Below are positions 1 to 6,561 of a DNA stretch of 15,629 nucleotides, piece by piece (the first letter of the stretch is position 1; each line of letters starts with the position of its first letter). The stretch is from Sulfurimonas sp. (GTDB lineage: Bacteria; Campylobacterota; Campylobacteria; Campylobacterales; Sulfurimonadaceae), in the NCBI GenBank assembly GCA_027858865.1, contig JAQIBW010000139.1:1-15629 (forward strand), written 5' to 3'. The position numbers were made by a program, and so were the translations under genes. The notes beneath the pieces were generated by a model. The model was not told where the DNA came from, ran no database searches, and saw only the letters and a program-made list of their open reading frames with translations.

Positions 1-167
1 TTTATATCAGAAAAACTTTTTACAGGGTCTTGCACTTTTTGCTGCTTTGAAAGTTCGCTTTTAGGAATTGCTTCTTTTAATGGTTGTGGCTCGTTTACAC
101 TACAGCCTGATATAAAGAACGTGCCCAATAAAAGAGAAGTTCCTAAGAGAGTATGGTATTTAATCAC
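1..167 (-). CDS. Putative lipoprotein, N-terminal part (3' end beyond window)
   Basis: The minus strand opens with GTG at 167-165 and stays open to the window edge (55 codons visible). The start is supported by an AAAGG ribosome-binding site 6 bases upstream; the overlapping ATG is followed at once by a stop, so it cannot be used. The product begins with a short basic/polar stretch, then a hydrophobic core (about residues 7-19) ending in a lipobox, I-S-G-C, with the lipidated Cys at residue 22. After it comes a hydrophilic, Lys/Gln/Pro-rich segment typical of the linker behind a lipid anchor. The protein is therefore probably exported and lipidated. No functional domain lies within the visible part, so its role is unknown; it could be anything from an OmpA-like protein to a small hypothetical lipoprotein. 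Confidence 0.6.
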   Translation of the reverse strand, partial: MIKYHTLLGTSLLLGTFFISGCSVNEPQPLKEAIPKSELSKQQKVQDPVKSFSDI

Positions 168-411
168 ATGATGCCTTTGTTATATAAAATTATGTATTGA
201 ACTTATTCAATTAATAAGCAGAGCTTAACAGATATATAACAATCATACGTAAATGGTCTCTGTCTTGCTCAATATCTATAGAAATAGAATGCTCATAGAA
301 GCACTATAATATGTCACACTTCAGGAGAGGTGTAACAGGATAAAGGGATAAGAGTATATAAGTTTATGAATGAATTCCCAAGTAAAACTTAGGAACAAGA
401 TGAGACAGAAT
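168..411. other. Intergenic region between adk and the lipoprotein gene
   Basis: This 244-bp AT-rich gap follows the adk stop codon and precedes the lipoprotein start, both on the minus strand. No open frame of credible length or composition is visible. It holds a plus-strand TATAAT at 305-310 and a small hairpin at 316-333 (7-bp stem ACACTTC/GAGGTGT with one G-U pair, loop AGGA). There is also a weak interrupted repeat near 379-393 (AAGT/ACTT), downstream of adk on its strand. None has a U-tract, so I do not call a rho-independent terminator. The lipoprotein promoter presumably lies here; AT-rich hexamers are too common to pick one. Confidence 0.5.
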
Positions 412-981
412 TTATATTTTAGACTGTACGAAAGTTCCCATCTCAGAAACTATTGTCTCGATAGTTCCTTCGCCACTTATCACTTTTAAAATGTTTTTAG
501 TAGTGTAGAAAGTTTGGATGTCTGCTAGAGGTTCGGTGTAGACTTTCATACGGTTGTCAAAGACTTCTGTATTGTCATCAGCACCGCGAGCACGACCTAG
601 GACTCTGTCTCTTGCAGTATCTTCGCTAACTTCCACTTCTATTACACTGCAAAGCTCTAAAGAAGAATCAGTTTTTAGGTACTCATCTAAAGCATTTAAC
701 TGCTCCATGCTTCTAGGATAACCGTCTATGATGATAATATCAGTAGGAGCGTTTTTAATAGCGTTTGTGATTGTTTTAATAGCTACTTCAATAGGGACTA
801 TTAAACCTTTAGAAATATACTGGTCTATTTCAAGTCCAAGTTTACTTTTTGTTGCAACTTCTGCTCTAAGCATATCGCCAGTAGAGTAGTGAGTAATATT
901 GTCGTTTTCTTTAGCAATTAACTCTGCATCTGTAGTTTTACCAGAGCCTGGTGCTCCAATAATTAAAAATAGTTTTTTCAT
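412..981 (-). CDS. adk: Adenylate kinase, short form
   Basis: Catalyses the reversible reaction ATP + AMP = 2 ADP in the cytoplasm, balancing the adenylate pool. Visible motifs in the 189-residue product: P-loop GAPGSGKT at residues 9-16, the NMP-binding segment STGDMLR at 33-39, the AMP-site motif DGYPRSMEQ at 86-94, and an Arg-rich lid around residues 125-144 (R-x-x-GRARG, then DNR). The lid is short, without the inserted Cys4/zinc-type domain of typical ~215-residue bacterial enzymes, so this is the short AK1-like class found in Campylobacterota. The ATG at 981 begins immediately before the P-loop strand. An AAGGAA element sits 10 bases upstream inside a small palindrome (984-998). It lies downstream of aspS on the same strand with a 124-bp spacer, so the two may be co-transcribed. 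Confidence 0.96.
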   Translation of the reverse strand: MKKLFLIIGAPGSGKTTDAELIAKENDNITHYSTGDMLRAEVATKSKLGLEIDQYISKGLIVPIEVAIKTITNAIKNAPTDIIIIDGYPRSMEQLNALDEYLKTDSSLELCSVIEVEVSEDTARDRVLGRARGADDNTEVFDNRMKVYTEPLADIQTFYTTKNILKVISGEGTIETIVSEMGTFVQSKI

Positions 982-983
982 AA

Positions 984-998
984 TAAGGAATTTCCTTA
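984..998. repeat. 15-bp palindrome over the adk ribosome-binding site
   Basis: TAAGGAA at 984-990 and TTCCTTA at 992-998 are perfect inverted copies around one central base. Read on the adk strand, the upstream arm supplies the AAGGAA Shine-Dalgarno sequence. In RNA the arms could form only a 5-bp stem with a 5-base loop, so any sequestering effect would be mild. It may be chance in an AT-rich spacer. Confidence 0.4.
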
Positions 999-1012
999 AA
1001 TTTTATTTTTTA

Positions 1013-1095
1013 GGAAGTGGGACTTCTAGGAACGCAAACCCGTGGCGTTCTCCATAATAAGTCCCGCATTTTGGCGAGGTTGAAACCTCACTTCC
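1013..1095. repeat. 83-bp nested-palindrome element in the aspS-adk spacer (REP-like or structured RNA)
   Basis: Four complementary arms nest without clashes. The outer stem is GGAAGT 1013-1018 with ACTTCC 1090-1095. A 7-bp stem, GGGACTT 1019-1025 with AAGTCCC 1059-1065, encloses an inner 6-bp stem, GAACGC 1030-1035 with GCGTTC 1045-1050 (9-base loop). A hairpin GAGGT 1076-1080 with ACCTC 1085-1089 has a 4-base loop. The arms abut the outer stem directly, giving a three-way junction with one 10-base linker (1066-1075). GC content by my count is 43/83 (52%), clearly above the AT-rich surroundings. It starts 10 bases after the aspS stop. No U-tract follows on either strand, so it is not a simple terminator. 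The strand is undecided: one possible G-U pair (1029/1051) slightly favours plus, while the aspS-adk transcript would carry the minus copy. I do not recognise a named family. Confidence 0.6.
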
Positions 1096-1105
1096 AGTAA
1101 GAATA

Positions 1106-2863
1106 TTATACTTTTGTCTGTTCGCGTAAACGAATGTGAAGGTCACGAAGCTGAGTGCTGTCAACTGAACTTGGTGCTTTTGTAAGAATACAAGAAGCTT
1201 TTTGTGTTTTAGGAAATGCAATAACGTCACGGATGCTTGGCTTTTTAGTGATAAGCATCATCATTCTGTCAAAGCCTAAAGCGAAACCACCATGTGGAGG
1301 TGCTCCAAACTTGAGTGCATCTAGTAAGAAACCAAATTTCTCTTGTGCTTCTTCTTCTTCGATTCCTAGAAGTTTAAATACTTCATTTTGTACATCTTCT
1401 TTATGAATACGAATAGAACCACCACCAAGCTCAGTACCATTTAAAACGATATCATAAGCGATAGATTCTATCTCTTCAACATCATCTTTGTCAGTATCTT
1501 TAGGCTGTGTAAATGGATGGTGAAGTGCTTTAACACGACCATCTTCTACTTCGAACATTGGGAAGTCAACTACCCATACAAACTCGAAAGCATCCCTATC
1601 TAAAATATTCATTTTTTCATGCTCGGCTAAGAAAATTCTAAGACGACCCATGTAATCCCATACAGTTTTTTTATCGCCTGCACCAAAGAATACAACATCA
1701 CCAACTTGCATACCAAGTCTCTCAACCAGAAGCGCTATGTCATCTTCAGTGAAGAATTTGATAAGTGGACCTTTAAGACCATCTTCTTTCATTTGGAAGT
1801 AACCAAGACCATGTGCTCCGAACTGTCTTACGAAGTCTTCAAAACCTTTCATTTCACGTTTAGAAAATACTAGGTCAGCACCCGGAACTTTAAGTGCTTT
1901 AATACGGTTAACATGTGGCTTTTTAGCGATGTTAGTAAAGATTTCATTATCGCATCTCTCAAAGATGTCAATAACGTCAACCATTTTAAGATCATATCTT
2001 AAGTCTGGTTTGTCAGAGCCGTAAAGCTCCATAGCATCGTTGTAAGTAATACGGTTAAATGGACCTTGTACCTCGATGTTACAAGCTTTAAACATTGCTT
2101 CAAGAAGGTCTTCTGCAACTTTGATTACATCTTCTTGATTACAAAAACTCATCTCAACATCTATCTGAGTAAACTCAGGCTGTCTATCAGCTCTTAAATC
2201 TTCATCACGAAAACATTTAGCTATTTGGAAGTAACGGTCAAATCCGCCAACCATTAGAAGCTGTTTGAAAAGCTGTGGTGATTGTGGAAGAGCGTAGAAT
2301 TCACCACTGTGAACACGAGATGGAACTAGATAATCTCTAGCACCTTCAGGAGTTGACTTAGTTAAAATAGGAGTTTCAACTTCTAAGAAGCCATTAGCAT
2401 CTAGAACATTTCTTGCAGCGATTGATGCTTTGCTACGAAGACGAAATGTCTCATACATTGCAGGATCACGAAGTTCTAAGTAACGGTACTTAAGTCTTGT
2501 CTCTTCACCAACATTAGGATCACCAATTACAAAAGGAACTGGAGCACTTTTATTTTCAATAATTAGTTCAGTAACGATAATCTCGATAGCACCAGTTTTT
2601 AGCTTTTTGTTTGTTAGACCTTCACCACGAAGACGAACTTTACCTTTAGCTATTAAAACGTACTCATCACGAACACTATCAGCAACTTTATGCGCCTGTG
2701 CACCATCTTCTGGGTCACACGTAAGTTGAATAAGACCTGTTTTATCTCTTAAATCGATGAAAATAATTCCACCATGATCACGATGGTTGTTTGCCCAACC
2801 AGTTAAAACAACATCTTCGCCTACATTTTTTTCATTTAAATCTGTACAATAATGACTTCTCAT
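1106..2863 (-). CDS. aspS: Aspartate--tRNA ligase, probably non-discriminating (Asp/Asn)
   Basis: Class II synthetase that activates aspartate and charges tRNA in the cytoplasm. The 585-residue length is normal for bacterial AspRS with the inserted GAD domain. Visible parts: N-terminal OB-fold anticodon-binding domain (about 1-105), motif 1 region GFLEVETP at 158-165, the aspartate-binding loop and QSPQLFKQ at 194-201, motif 2 FRDEDLRADRQPEFTQ at 218-233, GAD insertion (about 290-415), and motif 3 GFALGFDR at 526-533. In the anticodon domain H30 (RDHGG) and G82 (GEG) fit the pattern of non-discriminating enzymes, which also make Asp-tRNA(Asn) for GatCAB amidation; this is inferred from family knowledge. 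The ATG at 2863 opens the conserved MRSHYC start. An AGGA lies 10 bases upstream and a TATAAT at 2900-2895. Confidence 0.97.
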   Translation of the reverse strand: MRSHYCTDLNEKNVGEDVVLTGWANNHRDHGGIIFIDLRDKTGLIQLTCDPEDGAQAHKVADSVRDEYVLIAKGKVRLRGEGLTNKKLKTGAIEIIVTELIIENKSAPVPFVIGDPNVGEETRLKYRYLELRDPAMYETFRLRSKASIAARNVLDANGFLEVETPILTKSTPEGARDYLVPSRVHSGEFYALPQSPQLFKQLLMVGGFDRYFQIAKCFRDEDLRADRQPEFTQIDVEMSFCNQEDVIKVAEDLLEAMFKACNIEVQGPFNRITYNDAMELYGSDKPDLRYDLKMVDVIDIFERCDNEIFTNIAKKPHVNRIKALKVPGADLVFSKREMKGFEDFVRQFGAHGLGYFQMKEDGLKGPLIKFFTEDDIALLVERLGMQVGDVVFFGAGDKKTVWDYMGRLRIFLAEHEKMNILDRDAFEFVWVVDFPMFEVEDGRVKALHHPFTQPKDTDKDDVEEIESIAYDIVLNGTELGGGSIRIHKEDVQNEVFKLLGIEEEEAQEKFGFLLDALKFGAPPHGGFALGFDRMMMLITKKPSIRDVIAFPKTQKASCILTKAPSSVDSTQLRDLHIRLREQTKV

Positions 2864-2894
2864 AAGAATAGAGTCCTACTAAATAATTTTTGCG

Positions 2895-2900
2895 ATTATA
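2895..2900 (-). promoter_or_regulatory. Candidate -10 element for aspS
   Basis: Perfect TATAAT on the minus strand, 31 bases before the aspS ATG, giving a short leader. No good -35 at 16-18 bases: a TTGAAG lies 21 bases upstream. That is not disqualifying, because sigma70 promoters of Campylobacterota are known to depend weakly on a -35 box. It is back to back with a plus-strand TATAAT at 2914-2919. Confidence 0.5.
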
Positions 2901-2913
2901 TCCAAGCTTAGCT

Positions 2914-2919
2914 TATAAT
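2914..2919 (+). promoter_or_regulatory. Candidate -10 element for the exporter operon
   Basis: Perfect TATAAT on the plus strand in the divergent aspS / tolC-like spacer, about 100 bases before the first exporter gene. It overlaps the left arm (TTAGCTTA, 2908-2915) of an 8-bp inverted repeat whose right arm, TAAGCTAA, is at 2966-2973. A closer, weaker alternative is TATCAT at 2985-2990. Choosing between them needs transcription-start data. Confidence 0.35.
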
Positions 2920-3019
2920 TACTTCAATACCTTGCTAAAACACAAGTAAACACATGCCTTAACATTAAGCTAATATGAAAGCTGTATCATTATGTAATAT
3001 TTAGATGAGGATTATTCAA

Positions 3020-4276
3020 ATGAAAAAAAGCTTGTTAATTTTTGGCTTGTTGGTTATATGTGTCAGTGGTGATACATTAACTCTGCAAGATAGTATAGAC
3101 AAGACACTACAAAACAGTCCTGATATAAAATCTCTTAAATTAAAAACAACACAGTCTCAACATAGTTACGATATATCTTTTGCGGATTATTTGCCACAAG
3201 TTAATTTACAGGCTGAATATGATTTTACACAGACTTATGTGCTCCCATCAGGCGGAAAATTTAATACTGTTGATGACGATGGCTGGTATGTTGGTGCAAA
3301 TCTAAAGCAAAAAATTTGGGATTTTAAAAAAACTTCATCTAAAGTCGAAGCTTCTAAAATAGATGAAGATATGGCGGAACTTTCACTTGAAGACATGCGT
3401 GCATTGATGGTTTACAAGATAAAATCATTATATAAACTCATTGTAGTTCAAAAAGAAGATATAGAGGTTCGTAAAAAAGATTTGGCATCTAAAAAAGCTT
3501 ATTATGAACAGGCAAAAGCACTTGTGGTTCAAGGTCTTAAAACCAAAGCAGATTCAAGTCGTTTTTTGTCAGCTTATTACGTGGCACAAGAAAATTTGGC
3601 AATATCGCAAGCCTCGTTTGATAAAGCAAAAAAATCTCTCTCTTTATATATGGGTGAGCAGATAAAGGATGATACAACATTTCAAACTGATACCATAAAA
3701 AAGAAATATATCTTTGAAGAAGCTGCAATGATAGAAGAAGAAATTTTAGCCAATAATTCTCAACTAAAAATAGATGCACAAAATATAGATAAGAACATAC
3801 TCTTGTATAAATCAGCTAAAGCTTCTCATTACGGATCTATAGATGCAATCGCTTCATATAGACATTTTGACACATTAAACGCGTATGATTCTTCATTAGT
3901 TGGCGAAACACTCGAAATTCCTCTATATAGCGGTGGAAGAACTACTGCTGAAGCTCAAAAAGCTCTAATAGATATTCAAGTAACAAAAGAACAGCAAGCA
4001 TCAAAAATATTAGCCATAAAAGAAGAGCTATCAAATTTGATTATTGACATTATCCGGTATGAGAAAACCATTAAATCAAAACAAGCTCAGCTTATCTCAG
4101 CAAACGATACAAAAGATGTTTTACAAGGTCGCTATAAAGAGGGTCTTTCAACATATATGGAGATTCTAGATGCAGAGTCATTAGCGTTAGATGCAGAGTT
4201 AGGATTGCTGGAGGCTTACTATACTAAAAGTCTGGCAATAGATCATATTGATTATTTAAAAGGAAAAGTAGAATGA
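3020..4276 (+). CDS. TolC-family outer-membrane efflux channel
   Basis: Predicted outer-membrane/periplasmic trimeric channel, the exit duct of the exporter encoded by this and the next three genes. I choose ATG 3020 rather than ATG 3005: GAGGA at 3007-3011 sits 8 bases before it, and the product then begins with a clean signal peptide (M-K-K-S, hydrophobic core, cleavage near V-S-G, about residue 17). The mature 400-residue protein shows the two-fold repeat of outer-membrane efflux proteins. One half begins near LTLQDSIDKTLQNSPDIKS and runs through YLPQVNLQAEYDF. The second includes the IPLYSGGRTTAEAQKA strand-helix junction and long helices to the C-terminus with LQGRYKEGLSTYMEILDAE, a typical TolC-family ending. 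Its last codons overlap the adaptor gene by 4 bases (ATGA). Family assignment is firm; substrate and symbol are not. Confidence 0.9.
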   Translation: MKKSLLIFGLLVICVSGDTLTLQDSIDKTLQNSPDIKSLKLKTTQSQHSYDISFADYLPQVNLQAEYDFTQTYVLPSGGKFNTVDDDGWYVGANLKQKIWDFKKTSSKVEASKIDEDMAELSLEDMRALMVYKIKSLYKLIVVQKEDIEVRKKDLASKKAYYEQAKALVVQGLKTKADSSRFLSAYYVAQENLAISQASFDKAKKSLSLYMGEQIKDDTTFQTDTIKKKYIFEEAAMIEEEILANNSQLKIDAQNIDKNILLYKSAKASHYGSIDAIASYRHFDTLNAYDSSLVGETLEIPLYSGGRTTAEAQKALIDIQVTKEQQASKILAIKEELSNLIIDIIRYEKTIKSKQAQLISANDTKDVLQGRYKEGLSTYMEILDAESLALDAELGLLEAYYTKSLAIDHIDYLKGKVE

Positions 4277-5418
4277 GTAAAATAGTTAAATATATAACAA
4301 TCTTAATAATAGTGGCAGTTGCTGGATTTATTTTTTACAACAAAGTATATGTTGTAAAGACTACCTACAAAACTCTTTCTCCTAAAGTTGGAGATTTAGA
4401 TATAAAAGTGTTTGGCATAGGTAATGTAGATGCTAGAGATATATACTCCATAAACGCGCAAACTGGAGGCAAGATAGTATCTATTTTCAGTGATGAAGGA
4501 TTATGGGTAAAGCAGGGTGATTTACTTGTTGTTATAGACCCTGTTGAGATGCCTGAAGCAATTCAAGAGATGCAAATAGGTGTGAAAAAAGCAAAATCTG
4601 AGCTAAATGCCTTAACAAAAGAGAGTGAGAGCCTAAAGGCACAAAAAGAATTGGCGAAGATTACATTTAAAAGATATGAAAACTTGCTTAAACAATCTTT
4701 CGTTTCACAATCTGAGTATGATAAAGTAAAAATGGACTTAGATACAGTAGATGCACAACTAGAAGCAACAATGGCTCGCATCGAATCAAGCAAGATTGAA
4801 GTAAATCGTACAAAGAAAAATGCAGATTCTTTAAAAACAAAACTTTCACGTTTTAAAATATATGCTCCCGTTGATGGATATGTAATATCAAAAGATGCAC
4901 AAGTTGCTCAGAGTGTTTCTTCATCTGCGAGTATTTTAAAAATTGTAGATCCAAAAACTGTCTGGATTAGAGCTTACATAGATGAGAGAATAAGCGGTGA
5001 TGTAAAAGTTGGACAAAAAGCAGAGATAACTCTTCGTTCAAAAGACAATAAACTCTTTGTGGGACATGTAAAACGAATAGTTGCACAAAGCGATGCTATA
5101 ACTCAAGAAAGAGAGATAAATATAGCTTTTGATAATCTTCCTATACCTTTTTACATTAATGAGCAAGCCAGAGTTTCTGTAAATGTAAAGACAATAACTA
5201 ATACACTAAAAGTTCCTCTAAACACACTAAAAGTAAGAAATGAAAAAGAGGGTGTTTGGGTTTTAAAAGATAATAAAGCTTATTTTAAAGCACTCGATAT
5301 TCAAGCAAAAAGTGACACGGAAGCTGCAATAGTTGGCGGATTAGAGAAAAATGATAATGTTTTAATACCAAACAGTAGCAAAAAGCCACTAAGTGAAGGC
5401 ATGAGGATTCATCAGTGA
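4273..5418 (+). CDS. HlyD/MacA-like periplasmic adaptor (membrane fusion protein)
   Basis: Links the inner-membrane ABC transporter to the TolC-like channel. The 381-residue product has one N-terminal membrane anchor (about residues 6-23) and no lipobox, so it is probably an inner-membrane-anchored periplasmic protein. It continues with the first lipoyl half-motif (about 45-92, ending VKQGDLLVVIDP), a long Lys/Glu-rich helical hairpin (about 95-195), the second lipoyl half (YAPVDGYVISKDA), a beta-barrel region (VWIRAYIDERISGDVKVGQ) and a C-terminal membrane-proximal domain (PLNTLKVRNEKEGVWVL). It starts at ATG 4273, overlapping the previous stop as ATGA, and its own stop overlaps the next start as GTGA. 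Both overlaps suggest translational coupling and fixed stoichiometry. It resembles the MacA/DevB type more than RND adaptors because its partners are ABC subunits. Confidence 0.9.
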   Translation: MSKIVKYITILIIVAVAGFIFYNKVYVVKTTYKTLSPKVGDLDIKVFGIGNVDARDIYSINAQTGGKIVSIFSDEGLWVKQGDLLVVIDPVEMPEAIQEMQIGVKKAKSELNALTKESESLKAQKELAKITFKRYENLLKQSFVSQSEYDKVKMDLDTVDAQLEATMARIESSKIEVNRTKKNADSLKTKLSRFKIYAPVDGYVISKDAQVAQSVSSSASILKIVDPKTVWIRAYIDERISGDVKVGQKAEITLRSKDNKLFVGHVKRIVAQSDAITQEREINIAFDNLPIPFYINEQARVSVNVKTITNTLKVPLNTLKVRNEKEGVWVLKDNKAYFKALDIQAKSDTEAAIVGGLEKNDNVLIPNSSKKPLSEGMRIHQ

Positions 5419-6560
5419 TTAATCTAGCCCAAAAAGATGTATCTCACTCTCTTGGCAAGTTTTTAGTAACTGCTATGGGAGTAGGTATGCTTTTAGGAAT
5501 AGTACTTATTATGATAGGCGTATATCGCGGTATGGTCGTAGATGCAGAAATTTTAATAGGCGATATAAATGCTGATTTATGGGTAGTGCAAGAAAATACT
5601 ATGGGACCTTTTGCTGAGTCATCAAGAGTGCATGAAGATTTAAAAGATTCCATAAGTGTTATTGATGGAGTTAAATATAGCGAAGCTATAACATTTCAAA
5701 ATATACAACTTCCAAAAGGCACAATGCCCGTTAGAGTTATGGCGGTTGGATACGACCCGTTTGGTAATATAAATCCGATAAATCCCAATAGACTTATAAA
5801 GGGAAGCAAACTTACTAAAGACCATTATCAAATCGTTGTTTCAAAAGAGACAGGCTTTAAGATGCATGATGAAATAGTTCTTGCAAGAGACCGATATGAA
5901 GTAGTCGGTATAACTGAGAAAACAGTATCTTCCGGAGGTGATTTGTTAGTATATATTAGTTTAAAAGATGCGCAAAAAATTCAGTTTTTATATTCTAACA
6001 GTAGAGTCAGAAATGACCGCGAACGCGGAATAACTGGTAATGACACGACTATGGTAAATGCAATAATAGCGACACTTAAGAGTGGTTATAATACAGATGA
6101 TGTGGCAACAAATATAAAAGAGTGGAAACATAAAAGCGTTTATACAAAACAAGAACAAGAAGATATTTTAACAAAGAACTTAATTGAGAGAGCATCAAAG
6201 CAAATAGGTCTTTTTACTGCCATTCTCATCTTAGTCTCTACAATCATAATAGCACTCATAATATACACGATGACTTTAGAGAAGATGAAAGAGATATCGA
6301 TTATGAAACTTATAGGAATTCCAAACAGCATCATTATAAAAATGATTGTACAAGAGACACTTTTACTTGGTGTTCTTGCTTTTATATCAGGAAATATTTT
6401 TTCTCATCTTATATATGAGAAGTTCCCAAAAAGAGTTGTATTAGAAATTCCTGATGCTTGGATGCTCTTTATAGTTGTAATAATAGCTTCAATTCTTTCA
6501 TCTTTTATCGGTGTAAAAAAAGTTATAAGTGCTGATCCTGCAGCAGCAATTGGAGGTTGA
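5415..6560 (+). CDS. ABC transporter permease, FtsX/MacB/DevC-like
   Basis: Inner-membrane subunit of the exporter. The 381 residues show the MacB/DevC layout: transmembrane helix 1 at about 15-37, a large periplasmic domain at about 40-260, then three C-terminal helices at about 265-287, 310-334 and 347-368. The cytoplasmic loop after helix 2, EKMKEISIMKLIGIPNSII, is the coupling segment typical of the FtsX family, and the ADPAAAI ending is also characteristic. There is no fused ATPase domain; that is the next gene, unlike E. coli MacB where both are fused. It starts with GTG at 5415, overlapping the adaptor stop, with GAGGA at 5403-5407 as ribosome-binding site. Proteins of this class act as mechanotransmitters that drive periplasmic cargo through TolC. 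The cargo here is unknown. Confidence 0.88.
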   Translation: MINLAQKDVSHSLGKFLVTAMGVGMLLGIVLIMIGVYRGMVVDAEILIGDINADLWVVQENTMGPFAESSRVHEDLKDSISVIDGVKYSEAITFQNIQLPKGTMPVRVMAVGYDPFGNINPINPNRLIKGSKLTKDHYQIVVSKETGFKMHDEIVLARDRYEVVGITEKTVSSGGDLLVYISLKDAQKIQFLYSNSRVRNDRERGITGNDTTMVNAIIATLKSGYNTDDVATNIKEWKHKSVYTKQEQEDILTKNLIERASKQIGLFTAILILVSTIIIALIIYTMTLEKMKEISIMKLIGIPNSIIIKMIVQETLLLGVLAFISGNIFSHLIYEKFPKRVVLEIPDAWMLFIVVIIASILSSFIGVKKVISADPAAAIGG

Positions 6561-6561
6561 T

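Noticed and set aside
1013..1095. tRNA or tRNA-like cloverleaf
   Set aside because: The outer stem can be read as 7 bp, but the inner arms do not give D, anticodon and T arms of the right sizes, no TTC-type T loop is present and there is no CCA end.
1001..1100. Rho-independent terminator for aspS
   Set aside because: The stems are strong, but no U-tract follows the outer arm on either strand; on the adk strand the following bases are A-rich.
1003..1230. 75-codon open frame on the minus strand overlapping the aspS 3' end and the palindromic element
   Set aside because: Most of it lies out of frame inside aspS, and the rest reads through the nested stems; it has no good ribosome-binding site. 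If the element is a dispersed repeat, its translation would recur as a spurious small protein.
1155..1406. 83-codon plus-strand open frame inside aspS
   Set aside because: Antisense to strongly conserved AspRS codons; low-complexity Ser-rich composition typical of a shadow frame.
3005..3019. Earlier ATG for the TolC-like protein
   Set aside because: It overlaps the GAGGA that serves ATG 3020 and would place five extra residues before a standard signal peptide.
5640..5831. Minus-strand open frames inside the permease gene
   Set aside because: They lie opposite a well-supported transporter gene and show no domain pattern or ribosome-binding site.
6529..6561. Earlier start for the exporter ATPase adding 11 residues
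   Set aside because: It would lie inside the permease gene without a ribosome-binding site, whereas GGAGG is correctly placed for ATG 6562.
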